DNA from: Endozoicomonas sp965261315
Lineage (GTDB): Bacteria > Pseudomonadota > Gammaproteobacteria > Pseudomonadales > Endozoicomonadaceae
Direction of reading: 5' to 3'
Assembly (NCBI GenBank): GCA_965261315.1
Contig: CBDHDM010000016.1
Coordinates: 72,413 to 136,412, forward strand
Length of the DNA: 64,000 nt
Shown here piece after piece: positions 37,926-46,491 of this stretch. Both the position numbers and the translations under genes were made by a program. The first letter of the stretch is position 1, and each line of letters opens with the position of its first letter. Under the pieces are notes generated by a model. It was not told where the DNA came from. It was given only the letters and a program-made list of their open reading frames with translations, and made no database searches.

Positions 37926-39086
37926 TTGGTCAGAAGCTGCTTTTATCCTGCGGAAGATGAGCATTTTTCTTCTTTTATCTGTAGACAGTATTTATTGAGT
38001 GGAGATGGCTGGAGCCTGAAAGCTCATAATGGCTGCTTTCTTGCGTATGAAAGTAACTATGCTCCTCGCTTTGTGCCCGAAAAAGGCAGATTTCAAGAGT
38101 TTGTTGCAATCTCGAAAATGACCCATGAGAGGTTTCTGGATAATCATACGCTATTTCCACTATTAGCGATTTACCATGGTGAGCGAGAGGTTGTAGGTCC
38201 AAAACCCTTGAATGAATTTATTAGCCCGAATAGCTTGAATTTCTGTCCATCCTGCATGTCTGAAGCGATGAAGGAAAATGGCTGGGCTTATATTAAAAGA
38301 TATTGGGCTGTGCCCGGTGTTATGGCTTGTATTGAACATCGAAAGGAGCTCATAAATGTTAGTGCTGTGAACTGTGGCTGCTTCTCCATTGATGGTGCGA
38401 GATGGTTCCAGAACCTGCTCTATGGGGTCTGTTCAGAGTGTGGCAGTCGCTTATGGAATGCTAATCAGAAAGACTGTTGCGATGAAGACCTTTTCTACGC
38501 AAAAGTAATTCAGAGTGCTATCACATCTTGGCACTACTCCTATCAAGCAAAGAACAATAAGAAGCTTTATGGCAGTGAGCAGTCTGAAAAGAGTATGTTT
38601 AGTTTTCGTACTTCCCGTGTACTATATGTGCTGCAGCGCTTGCAAGAGTTAAAAGGAATATTGGCCTATCCTGATAGCCGGACGGGGGTAAAAGAGTTAT
38701 CCACGATGGAGAAACGACTGATTTCTACTGTCTGCTATCGTATAGAGGGAAAATGGGAGGAACTGAGGGAAAATTTAAAAGTCGGTAGTATGCCAATTGG
38801 CGATGAGCCTTCTGCCTCCGATATGACCCCAGAGATTCATGGTCAATACTTGGACTTTTGGGTTGAAAAGAATGGGGCTCTAAAACCGCATCTATTAACT
38901 CTGTTGTGTGATAGGCAGCTGAGAGCTGTTGATATGGATAAAATCAAGCCTGCTTTGGCGCAGAGGTTAAGGCGCATGGAAATGGCTGAAACTCGTGAGC
39001 TCAGGCTTAGGAAAATGGTTGAGAAGATCAGGGCCGGGAAAAAACAGGTATGTGAGCCTGTTCTGTTTACGAGCCCTTTGGAATGA
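37926..39086 (+). CDS. tniQ: Second TniQ-family protein at the distal end of the transposon
   Basis: The 386-residue protein has a TniQ-type zinc site (Cys107, Cys110, Cys135, His138 around YWAVPGVMAC), like TnsD but 108 residues shorter and with a different C-terminus. A second Cys cluster (150, 152, 169, 172) suggests another zinc knuckle. The TTG at 37926 is the only start after the preceding stop, so the N-terminus is uncertain. It lies 85 bp after brxL and 190 bp before the right end. Two TniQ proteins in one Tn7-like element usually mean two target choices; the target of this one is unknown. Confidence 0.85.
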   Translation: MVRSCFYPAEDEHFSSFICRQYLLSGDGWSLKAHNGCFLAYESNYAPRFVPEKGRFQEFVAISKMTHERFLDNHTLFPLLAIYHGEREVVGPKPLNEFISPNSLNFCPSCMSEAMKENGWAYIKRYWAVPGVMACIEHRKELINVSAVNCGCFSIDGARWFQNLLYGVCSECGSRLWNANQKDCCDEDLFYAKVIQSAITSWHYSYQAKNNKKLYGSEQSEKSMFSFRTSRVLYVLQRLQELKGILAYPDSRTGVKELSTMEKRLISTVCYRIEGKWEELRENLKVGSMPIGDEPSASDMTPEIHGQYLDFWVEKNGALKPHLLTLLCDRQLRAVDMDKIKPALAQRLRRMEMAETRELRLRKMVEKIRAGKKQVCEPVLFTSPLE

Positions 39087-39217
39087 TCTTTTTAAACAGG
39101 ATACTGCCAGATTCGAAAGGGTAATTAATCCATGTTTGGCAGCAATAATGATTGATTTATCGTCAGGGGATATCATGTCGTTAAGATAACTTGTTGATAT
39201 ATAAGTGTTAAATAATT

Positions 39218-39270
39218 AGTGTGCACGAACTATTGTCAAAAAAAACGCTAGTGTGCACGATTTATTATCC
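39218..39270 (-). repeat. Two TnsB-binding-type repeats at the distal end
   Basis: Two inverted copies of the end repeat, with core GTGCACGA at 39221 and 39253, are spaced 32 bp apart. The outer copy reads GTGCACGATTTATTAT, the complement of the first left-end repeat. Fewer and wider-spaced sites than at the tnsA end match the Tn7 left-end arrangement. Confidence 0.8.
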
Positions 39271-39276
39271 CTCACA

Positions 39277-39281
39277 AGATT
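39277..39281. repeat. Right copy of the 5-bp target-site duplication (AGATT)
   Basis: AGATT directly follows the terminal ACA at 39276 and equals the left copy at 15818-15822, which marks the exact element boundary. Confidence 0.9.
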
Positions 39282-39507
39282 GATGTGCAGGGGGAATAAA
39301 TATTTCCGCATAAACAACTACCTGTATATATTTCATTCATCATTGTCTTCACTTACTTTACCAACACTGATTCCTCTTTAAGGAATACACATGAAACCTG
39401 GTACAGCTAGGAAAGGTGCGAACAAGTGCAGAGCAGCCTTGTACAATACGTAGTATTGATGCTGCATGTTTTGGAGAATCAGACTTATTCGCAGGTTTCT
39501 TAATTGT
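39282..39507 (+). other. Spacer between the transposon and the fucose import operon
   Basis: No supported gene is seen. A 20-codon frame (from ATG 39391) encodes a short basic peptide with no evident ribosome binding site. Removing the transposon would place this sequence directly behind yhiN. Confidence 0.5.
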
Positions 39508-40464
39508 TTAACCCATAGGATTAATGACTTTTTGAATTTTCTCTTCTTTGATGTTTTCACCAGTGATTAGAACGGCAGGAACATCAATTACCTTTTCAAC
39601 TTTCTCTCCACTCATGGCTCTGTGAAGGGTCTTCAGGCCGATATAGCCAATACCATAGGCGTCCTGAACAACAGCTGCCTGCATAACCCCGGTTTCAACA
39701 AAGTTAACTATGGCTTCACTGGAGTCAAAACCAATTACTTTGATCTTATCTTTTTTGCCCATACTTTGGATAGCGGTAGCAACACCCATTGCTGAGCCTT
39801 CATTGGTACCATATACGGCAGAAAGGTCAGGATTGGCGCGTGCAATGTCCATGGTCTGGTTCATGGCGCGCTGAGGGTCTCCATCGGAGTAAAGCGGGTC
39901 AAGCAGAATGATATCAGGGAAGTTGGCTTCAATATGCTCAACAAAGCCATCTACACGATCAATGGCAGATGTAGTGCCGGCTACGTGAGCGACAATACCG
40001 ACTTTACCTTTTCCTTTGAGCAGTCGACCCATTTCTGCAGCCGCCATGGCACCTGCTTTTTTGTTATTGGTGGCTACAAAAGCTGCAGGAATATCGGAAT
40101 TAACACCAGAGTCGAAAGTGACAATACTGACATTCTTCGCATGCATACGCTGCACTGATGGAATCAAGGCGTTGCCATCCAGTGCTGCAAGCAGAAGGCC
40201 GTTAGGACTTTTCGCCAGAGTGTTTTCAATCAGTTGAATCTGCTGGTCGATTTGGGTTTCGTCAGAAGGGCCAACAAAGCTGGTCTTTACTTTTAATTCT
40301 TCTGCGGCAGCATCGGAGCCCATTTTTACAGTTTGCCAGAATTCATGCATAAAGCCTTTACTGACAACGGGCAGATAAATTTCCTGGGCAATGGAAGGTA
40401 GAGAAGCGGTCATAAGACCAGCAGTGACAAAGAGTGATGCAGTTATAGCTTTTAGTTTCATCAT
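39508..40464 (-). CDS. Sugar ABC transporter, periplasmic binding protein (RbsB-like)
   Basis: The protein has 318 residues from ATG 40464, with GGGA just upstream; an ATG one codon later is equivalent. A signal peptide ends near SIAQE (about residue 25). The mature part is a Peripla_BP_4 type sugar-binding fold, with blocks such as PNGLLLAALDGNALIP, VTFDSGVNSD and VIGFDSSEAIV. It is the last gene of the import operon, after the ATPase and the permease. The sugar is most likely L-fucose or a related pentose/deoxyhexose, given the adjacent catabolic genes. Confidence 0.88.
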   Translation of the reverse strand: MMKLKAITASLFVTAGLMTASLPSIAQEIYLPVVSKGFMHEFWQTVKMGSDAAAEELKVKTSFVGPSDETQIDQQIQLIENTLAKSPNGLLLAALDGNALIPSVQRMHAKNVSIVTFDSGVNSDIPAAFVATNNKKAGAMAAAEMGRLLKGKGKVGIVAHVAGTTSAIDRVDGFVEHIEANFPDIILLDPLYSDGDPQRAMNQTMDIARANPDLSAVYGTNEGSAMGVATAIQSMGKKDKIKVIGFDSSEAIVNFVETGVMQAAVVQDAYGIGYIGLKTLHRAMSGEKVEKVIDVPAVLITGENIKEEKIQKVINPMG

Positions 40465-40606
40465 ATTTCCCTTTTTACAACGAAAGGGGTCACCCACTAA
40501 TTGGTGAGCGACTACCCGAGAATTGAACTGGTCAAAGAAACACAAGCCAAATGTCTTTTATTTGAGTGTTTTCTACTTACTGCTGTTTAAGGAGTTAGTT
40601 GTGAAT

Positions 40607-41593
40607 CTATTTTGAGCGTTTACGCAAGTTATCCAGGTATACCGCTGCTACAACTACTGCACCGGTAGCTACCATTTGCCAGAATTGTGATACCCCCATG
40701 AGATTAAGACCGTTTTTCAGCACGCTCATAATAAATGCGCCGATAACCGTGCCACCAATAGTGCCAATACCTCCTGCAAGACTGGTTCCGCCAATAACAA
40801 CTGCAGCGATAGCTTCGAGCTCATAGCTGACACCTGCAGAAGGTTGTCCAGAGTTAAGGCGTGCAGCCAGAATCATACCTGCAAGACCAGTTAACAGGCC
40901 GCAGAATGTGTAAACCATGAGCTTTACGCGATTTACGTTAATACCAGACAGTCGAGTTGCTTCTTCATTGCTGCCGACGGCATAGATGTAGCGGCCAAAT
41001 ACGGTACGGCGGAGAATATAGGCTGCTATAAAGGCGACGATAGCAAGATAAATAACCGGATACGGAATAATATCGAAGAGTTTGCCCTGAGCTAACATGC
41101 TGAAAACAGGGTAATCAAGGAAGTAGATAGCTCGACCATCCGTAAACACCATGTTGAGTCCTCGCACGGACATCATCAAGCCGAGAGTGGCAATGAATGG
41201 CGGGATGCTGGCTTTGGTGACCAATGCTCCACTCAGGGCACCGCAGGCCGTTGATGCTGAAATGCCGATGATTATACATACCACCAAAGGCATGCCTGCA
41301 TTAGCTGCCAAACCTGCGCATACACCCGCAAAGGCCATGACCGAGCCAAGAGACAGGTCAATACCGCCAGTGATGATGACATAGGTAACACCAATGGCAA
41401 TAATACCGATAACGGAAGTCTGCAAGGCAATGGTCATCAGGTTATCGACAGACAGGAAGTAAGGACTGCCAATACTGAAGAAGATGCACAATAGAACCAG
41501 ACTGAATAGTGGCGCTAGTTTCATCAGGAGTTCACGGTTTAATGTGATACCTGGTTTGTTCTCAGATTGCATTTTTTCGGCGTGGGCGTGCAT
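40607..41593 (-). CDS. Sugar ABC transporter permease (RbsC-like)
   Basis: The 328-residue membrane protein has about eight to ten hydrophobic segments and the BPD_transp_2 signatures IITGGIDLSLGSVMAF near residue 73 and a Gly-rich IGGTSLAGGIGTIGGTVIGA near 267. It starts 6 bp after the ATPase stop. The permease dimer forms the inner-membrane channel for the sugar delivered by the binding protein. Confidence 0.93.
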   Translation of the reverse strand: MHAHAEKMQSENKPGITLNRELLMKLAPLFSLVLLCIFFSIGSPYFLSVDNLMTIALQTSVIGIIAIGVTYVIITGGIDLSLGSVMAFAGVCAGLAANAGMPLVVCIIIGISASTACGALSGALVTKASIPPFIATLGLMMSVRGLNMVFTDGRAIYFLDYPVFSMLAQGKLFDIIPYPVIYLAIVAFIAAYILRRTVFGRYIYAVGSNEEATRLSGINVNRVKLMVYTFCGLLTGLAGMILAARLNSGQPSAGVSYELEAIAAVVIGGTSLAGGIGTIGGTVIGAFIMSVLKNGLNLMGVSQFWQMVATGAVVVAAVYLDNLRKRSK

Positions 41594-41598
41594 GACTA

Positions 41599-43092
41599 TT
41601 AACCTTCCAGTGCTGCAAATTTCATAATGTTCTTTTGGTTGGCATCATCTCTGGCAAGTTCTCCGGTGATGCGGCCATGGCGCATAACAAGTATTCTGTC
41701 AGACAGCCCTAGAACTTCCGGCAGTTCTGAAGAAATCATGATGATGGATTTGCCCTGATTCACCAGCTCATACATCAACTCATAGATTTCGTATTTGGCT
41801 CCAACATCAATACCGCGGGTTGGTTCATCAAAGATAAGGATGTCAGTATCCTTACAGAGCCATTTTGCAATGATGATTTTCTGTTGATTGCCACCGCTGA
41901 GGTTGCCTGCGAGCTGTTGCAGGTTCGGTGTCTTGATTCTCAGACGCTTACTAAGCTGCTCTGCTGCGATGAATCCTTTATGTTCATCGATCACACCAAC
42001 TGGGCTGGCAAAGTTTGGGTAGTTGCCAAGGAGAGTGTTGGTTTCGATAGATAGCCCAAGCGCAAGACCTTCATGCTTTCTATCTTCTGTCAAATAACCA
42101 ATCCCGCATTCAATTGCTTCTTCTATGTCATGGTTAGAAAGTTCTTTGCCATTAACTGTAATCGTTCCACTCTCGATTGGATCTGCTCCAAAAATCGCCC
42201 GGGCAACTTCCGTTCTGCCTGCTCCCATCAGACCAGAAAAGCCAAGTATTTCCCCGCGGTGCAGATCAAAGCTGACATTATCAAGAACACCTTTACGGCA
42301 TAGGTTTCTCACAGAAAGGACAACATCTTTGAGTACGGCGGACTGGTGAGGTGGAAAAATATTATCCAGGTCCCGCCCAACCATCATGCTGATCAATTCA
42401 TCCAGTGTCGTATCTTTGTAATTGACTGTTCCAACATAACAACCATCTCGCATGACTGTTGCGCGATCAGCAATAACGGCCAACTCCTCCAGTCTGTGTG
42501 AGATGTAAACAATACCGACCCCTTGATCTTTTAACATGCGAGTGACTTTAAAGAGACTCTCGATCTCGCTTTCAGTAAGTGCTGCCGTCGGCTCATCCAT
42601 GATCAATATTTTGGAATGACAGGATAGGGCTTTTGCGATCTCGACCATTTGTTGCTGAGCAACAGTTAGGGAGCTAACGAGTGTAGAAGGGGAAATATCA
42701 AGGTTCAGGTTTTGCAGGATGTCCGCTGCTGCCTGATTCTGAGTTTCGGTATTTAGCAGCCAGCCATTGCGATGCTCTCGACCGATAAAGATGTTTTCAG
42801 CAACACTGAGATCCGAACAGAGGTTAAATTCCTGGTGAATGATACTGATACCAAGGTTCTGAGCAGCCAGAGGGCCATTCAGGATGACGGGGGAGCCTTC
42901 AAAAATGATCTCTCCTTCGTCCTTTTGGTAAACCCCGGAAAGGATTTTCATCAGTGTTGATTTACCGGCACCATTTTCTCCGAGCAGGGCGTGAACTTCT
43001 CCTTTACGAATGTCGAAGTTTACCTGGTTAAGGGCCAGCACCCCCGGAAACCGCTTGGTGATACCCTTCATCACCAACAGCGTATCTGACAT
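41599..43092 (-). CDS. Sugar ABC transporter ATP-binding protein (RbsA/MglA-like, two ABC domains)
   Basis: The protein has 497 residues from ATG 43092, which has a GGAGGGGAAGG ribosome binding site; the longer in-frame GTG or ATG starts are not needed. Two tandem ABC domains are present. The first has a perfect Walker A (LLGENGAGKST), a degenerate signature and Walker B KILIMDEPTAAL. The second has LSGGNQQKIIIAKWL and DILIFDEPTRGIDVG with a weaker P-loop, as usual for the CUT2 carbohydrate family. First gene of the importer operon. Confidence 0.94.
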   Translation of the reverse strand: MSDTLLVMKGITKRFPGVLALNQVNFDIRKGEVHALLGENGAGKSTLMKILSGVYQKDEGEIIFEGSPVILNGPLAAQNLGISIIHQEFNLCSDLSVAENIFIGREHRNGWLLNTETQNQAAADILQNLNLDISPSTLVSSLTVAQQQMVEIAKALSCHSKILIMDEPTAALTESEIESLFKVTRMLKDQGVGIVYISHRLEELAVIADRATVMRDGCYVGTVNYKDTTLDELISMMVGRDLDNIFPPHQSAVLKDVVLSVRNLCRKGVLDNVSFDLHRGEILGFSGLMGAGRTEVARAIFGADPIESGTITVNGKELSNHDIEEAIECGIGYLTEDRKHEGLALGLSIETNTLLGNYPNFASPVGVIDEHKGFIAAEQLSKRLRIKTPNLQQLAGNLSGGNQQKIIIAKWLCKDTDILIFDEPTRGIDVGAKYEIYELMYELVNQGKSIIMISSELPEVLGLSDRILVMRHGRITGELARDDANQKNIMKFAALEG

Positions 43093-43165
43093 GACCTTCC
43101 CCTCCGGTCTCAGGTCAGCAATGCAATCAGTGCCTGGCATGAGACTGTCAATTTACGAGAATCTA

Positions 43166-43187
43166 ACTTGCTATGACGAGATAGCAG
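43166..43187 (-). promoter_or_regulatory. Operator-like palindrome upstream of the sugar importer
   Basis: GCTATGACGAGATAGC (43170-43185) is an imperfect palindrome 78 bp ahead of the ATPase start. On the minus strand its 21-bp context matches the element in front of the FGGY kinase (49310-49330) at 19 of 21 positions. The probable binder is the LacI-family protein encoded between them. Confidence 0.6.
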
Positions 43188-43333
43188 AAGACTATTTTGG
43201 AATTCTGAGTGCAGCAATGGTTTTTTTAATGAAAGCAATTGCTGCTTGACACAAGTCAACAAAGTTTGTCATCAAGAAACTTTTGTGTTCATTTGCTGTT
43301 CAGGTAAATGTTTCTCTGATTCAGGAACGGGTT

Positions 43334-43368
43334 AAAAAAAAGCCAGAAGACTTTGTCGACTGGCTTTT
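43334..43368 (-). terminator. Terminator after fucA
   Basis: Read on the minus strand, AGCCAG...CTGGCT arms form a stem followed by a U-run (A-run at 43334-43341). It lies right behind the fucA stop and separates fucA from the importer operon. Confidence 0.8.
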
Positions 43369-43378
43369 AAGGTTGTGA

Positions 43379-44029
43379 CTAGGACTTTTCCCTCAAACCG
43401 TAATTTTTGAATTTTCCTAATACAACATTGATTTCATCATCGGATAACAGCGGGATTTCAAGTCCTGTCTGGAGAAGATTGATGTACAATTTGGACAGGG
43501 TTTCTACTTCATCTGCAAGCCACATGGCTTTGGCAAGGCTTTCACCTGCTGCAGTCATCCCATGGTGCTGCATAATGATGGCGTTGCGTTCATGAAAACC
43601 AGTTGCAACATAGTCCGACAGTTCAGGAGTGCCATAGGTTGCATAAGGAATGCAGGGAATATTATTACCACCGGCAGCAGCAATCATGTAGTGAATGGCG
43701 GGGATGCCCTTATTCATGATGCCCAGGGTTGTACTAAACAGGGCATGATTATGAACCACTGCATTTAAGTCAGGACGGCACTGATAGACAGCCATATGAA
43801 AACGCCATTCACTGGACGGAACCGTGTTTTCATCATAATCACCACTATTGCTAATGAAGACTATATCTTCCTCTGCCAACTGTTCGTAAGGTATGCCAGA
43901 AGGGGTGACCAATATCCCTTCTTCATAGCGGCAGCTGATATTCCCTGCAGTTCCCTGATTCAAGCCAGAATCATTCATTAAAAGACAAGCGTCTATTATT
44001 TCTCTGGCCAGTTTGTTTCTGATGCTCAT
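43379..44029 (-). CDS. fucA: L-fuculose-1-phosphate aldolase
   Basis: The 216-residue class II aldolase starts at ATG 44029, with an AGAGGAAAA ribosome binding site. It aligns from end to end with E. coli FucA: NKLAREIIDACLLM, LNQGTAGNISCRY, VTPSGIPYEQL, PSSEWRFHMAVYQ (catalytic Glu) and VVHNHALFSTT (zinc His pair), with further His residues in IIMQHHGMTA. It splits L-fuculose-1-phosphate into DHAP and L-lactaldehyde. It is transcribed divergently from fucR-K-U-O. Confidence 0.94.
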   Translation of the reverse strand: MSIRNKLAREIIDACLLMNDSGLNQGTAGNISCRYEEGILVTPSGIPYEQLAEEDIVFISNSGDYDENTVPSSEWRFHMAVYQCRPDLNAVVHNHALFSTTLGIMNKGIPAIHYMIAAAGGNNIPCIPYATYGTPELSDYVATGFHERNAIIMQHHGMTAAGESLAKAMWLADEVETLSKLYINLLQTGLEIPLLSDDEINVVLGKFKNYGLREKS

Positions 44030-44051
44030 TGTTTTTCCTCTTGCATGATGT

Positions 44052-44091
44052 CCCGCCAAGGTACTTGGTATCTTGCCAAGTGTTTGGCGGG
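44052..44091 (-). promoter_or_regulatory. Nested hairpin in the fucA leader
   Basis: An outer arm pair CCCGCCAA/TTGGCGGG encloses an inner pair ACTTGG/CCAAGT, in total about 40 bp, 22 bp ahead of the fucA start. It could be a repressor operator (FucR) or an mRNA structure controlling fucA translation; the sequence does not decide. Confidence 0.45.
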
Positions 44092-44274
44092 TTTTAAGTT
44101 CTTGCATGCCCGTTTTTGACCGAAATATACAGTGAGGGTTTTCAAGTTGGCAATATCTAAAATTTTGTGTTTTTTATGTGGTTATGAGGGTGATATCCCA
44201 TAAAGCCCTTTGTTTATTAGAGTTGTTTTCATTTTTTTTAAGGCTTAAATCTTTCTTAGTATTTTGTGGTTCAT

Positions 44275-44288
44275 TTGATTTAAATCAA
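44275..44288 (+). promoter_or_regulatory. Perfect FNR/Anr box upstream of fucR
   Basis: TTGATTTAAATCAA is an exact match to the FNR consensus TTGAT-N4-ATCAA, within a 16-bp palindrome. A plausible -10 TAGACT lies at 44311-44316, which would put the site near -41.5, the class II activator position. It sits between the divergent fucA and fucR genes. Confidence 0.65.
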
Positions 44289-44339
44289 AAATGCCCGTTT
44301 TTTGCTGCTTTAGACTGAGCCACAAGTAAGAGAGTTGTT

Positions 44340-45041
44340 TTGAATACCATGTTAAATAATCGTCTACAGACCATTGTTAATAGAGTTGATCACTTAGGGG
44401 CGGTAAGCGTTAAAGAGTTAGCAGAGTCTCTTGGGGTGGCTGTTGAGACAATCCGCCGAGACTTAAGAATCCTGGAATCACAGGGGCATTTGAAACGGAG
44501 CCATGGTGGGGCAATTTCCATTTCAGGAGATGATATTGGTCTGGCTTTCGGGAAGAGAGAGCAGGAGCAGACAGAAGAAAAGCGGCAGATATCTGTTAAA
44601 GCCCTTGGCCTGATCCATGCAGGAGATACGATTATGCTCGATGCCAGCTCCAGTAGCTGGTATCTCGCAAGAAGCTTGCCGGATCAAGAGCTGACGGTGA
44701 TCACCAATTCATTACGTATCACCTTTGAGTTAGCCGGAAAAAAGAAAATTAAGACTCTGACCGTTGGTGGGGAGTATTCAGAAAAATATGCTGCATTTCT
44801 AGGCCCTATCACTACAGCACAGATAGCAGAGTTCAGTGTTGATACCCTGTTCTTTTCATGCACAGGTTATCAGCAGGATACCGGTGCATGGGAAAGCAAT
44901 GAGCCTAATGCAGCGTTAAAGAAAATGATGCTGAAGTCCTGCAATAAGTCCGTTTTGTTGTGTGATTCTTCCAAGATGGGGAAAAGCGGATTAATCAGGC
45001 TATGCCAGCATGATGAGATAAGCCATATCATTACCGAGTAG
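44340..45041 (+). CDS. fucR: DeoR-family regulator of the fucose operon (FucR)
   Basis: The 233-residue protein has a DeoR helix-turn-helix at the N-terminus (VSVKELAESLGVAVETIRRDLRIL) and a sugar-phosphate-binding C-terminal domain with LDASSSSWYLARSLP and TNSLRITFELA, close to E. coli FucR. The first start is TTG 44340, with GAGAG six bases upstream; ATG 44349 is the alternative. In E. coli, FucR responds to L-fuculose-1-phosphate, so the enzyme order here would let the pathway induce itself. It lies 12 bp before fucK. Confidence 0.88.
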   Translation: MNTMLNNRLQTIVNRVDHLGAVSVKELAESLGVAVETIRRDLRILESQGHLKRSHGGAISISGDDIGLAFGKREQEQTEEKRQISVKALGLIHAGDTIMLDASSSSWYLARSLPDQELTVITNSLRITFELAGKKKIKTLTVGGEYSEKYAAFLGPITTAQIAEFSVDTLFFSCTGYQQDTGAWESNEPNAALKKMMLKSCNKSVLLCDSSKMGKSGLIRLCQHDEISHIITE

Positions 45042-45053
45042 TATGGAGCCTGT

Positions 45054-46481
45054 ATGACGCAAGATGAGGTCGTCATTGTCCTGGACTGTGGAGCAACCAA
45101 TGTTCGCGCCATTGCTGTATCCAGAGATGGAAAGGTTGTTGCAAAGTCTGCACTGCCAAATGTAACAGTTGCGGCTTCAGCAAATCCCGACTGGCATGAG
45201 TGGCCATTGGATGACATTTTCAACAAACTCAGTCAGTGTTGCCAGAACATAGCTGGTCACCTCAAACCCGGACAGGTTAAGGCTGTAGCGGTAACCACAT
45301 TTGGTGTGGATGGAACGATCACTGATCAGTCAGGCAAACAGCTGTATCCCATTATTAGCTGGAAATGCTCGCGCACTGTTGAGACGCAGTCGAACCTCTA
45401 TAAATATGTAGACCCCCAATGGTTGTGTACTCACAGTGGGGTTGGCCATTTCTCGTTTAATACCATTAACAAGCTGGTCTGGTTGAAAGAAAACGAGCCT
45501 GAGCTATTTTGTGCTGCCAACAATTGGGTTTTCATCAGCTCTCTATTGAATCATCGTCTCACAGGTAAGTTAACCACTGATGCAACCATGGCAGGCACTG
45601 CACAGCTAACGGACTTGCAACAGCAGAGTTTCAGTGAAGAAATCCTCAGTGCACTTAATTTGAATAAAGCGTTTTTCCCTCCCATGGTGCAGGCAGGGGA
45701 AGTCATCGGATCACTGTTGCCAGAAGCTGCAGAATTATTGGGGCTTTCCTCAGGTATTCCAGTGATATCAGCAGGGCATGATACACAGTTTGCTATCTAT
45801 GGATCCGGTGTCGATGAAGGCCAGCCAGTACTTTCTTCCGGAACCTGGGAAATCCTTATGGCAAGGTCGACAAAAGCAAAGCACTTGTCGGCAGACCTTT
45901 TTGAAAATGGATTTACCTGTGAATGGGACTCTCATTCTGGCTTGTACAACCCTGGTATTCAATGGATTGCATCAGGTGTTCTGGAATGGATAGCAAGAAT
46001 GTTCTACGGCGAACTGAGTGGTGAGGAAAAGTACACCACCATGATTCAGGAAGGAGTGTCAGCGGGTAGTCAATGTCAGGGGGTACGCATAAATCCTGCT
46101 TTCATGACTGATCGTCATGGGCATGTTGCAGGTGCAATAGAAGGGCTCACTATCACGACGGATAGGGGAGCAATTTATCGGGCTGCATTGCAGGCACTGT
46201 CAGACAAGTTAAGTAGCAGCCTTGAACAGCTGGAGAGCATTGGTGGCTTCAAAAGTACCCAGTTAATTCTGGTCGGTGGTGGATCAAAGAACCCACTCTG
46301 GAATCAGATAAAGGCAGATACGCTGAAATTACCAGTGAAAATATTAACAGAACCAGAAACAACTGTGCTTGGGGCTGCCATGTTTGCTGCGGTGGGAGCG
46401 GGTTTTTATGAAACTCCGGAGCAGGCAAGAAATGCATTTTTCATTGAGTATGAAACTGTTTTTCCAACCGTAGTGAATTGA
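45054..46481 (+). CDS. fucK: L-fuculokinase
   Basis: The 475-residue FGGY kinase phosphorylates L-fuculose to L-fuculose-1-phosphate. It aligns throughout with E. coli FucK: VIVLDCGATNVRAIAVSRDGK, VAVTTFGVDGTI, LYPIISWKC, GVGHFSFNTINKLVWLKEN, GIPVISAGHDTQFA (catalytic Asp in GHD) and VLSSGTWEILM. It is one of two FGGY kinases in the cluster; the other (49341-50930) is only distantly related. Confidence 0.95.
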   Translation: MTQDEVVIVLDCGATNVRAIAVSRDGKVVAKSALPNVTVAASANPDWHEWPLDDIFNKLSQCCQNIAGHLKPGQVKAVAVTTFGVDGTITDQSGKQLYPIISWKCSRTVETQSNLYKYVDPQWLCTHSGVGHFSFNTINKLVWLKENEPELFCAANNWVFISSLLNHRLTGKLTTDATMAGTAQLTDLQQQSFSEEILSALNLNKAFFPPMVQAGEVIGSLLPEAAELLGLSSGIPVISAGHDTQFAIYGSGVDEGQPVLSSGTWEILMARSTKAKHLSADLFENGFTCEWDSHSGLYNPGIQWIASGVLEWIARMFYGELSGEEKYTTMIQEGVSAGSQCQGVRINPAFMTDRHGHVAGAIEGLTITTDRGAIYRAALQALSDKLSSSLEQLESIGGFKSTQLILVGGGSKNPLWNQIKADTLKLPVKILTEPETTVLGAAMFAAVGAGFYETPEQARNAFFIEYETVFPTVVN

Positions 46482-46491
46482 GTAAAACCAT

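Larger units (their letters stand above)
15823..39276 (+). mobile_element. Tn7-like transposon with type I BREX cargo, 23,454 bp
   Basis: The element begins TGTATATTC at 15823 and ends CCCTCACA at 39276 (TGT...ACA ends) and is flanked by AGATT on both sides. The inner ends share an inverted ATAATAAATC(A/G)TGCAC block. It encodes TnsA, TnsB, TnsC and a long TnsD/TniQ in the canonical order, then the BREX defence genes, and a second TniQ at the far end; all genes point the same way. The tnsA-proximal end faces the attachment gene, as Tn7 does at glmS. No tnsE and no cas genes are seen. The tns genes are markedly AT-richer than the BREX cargo. Confidence 0.95.
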
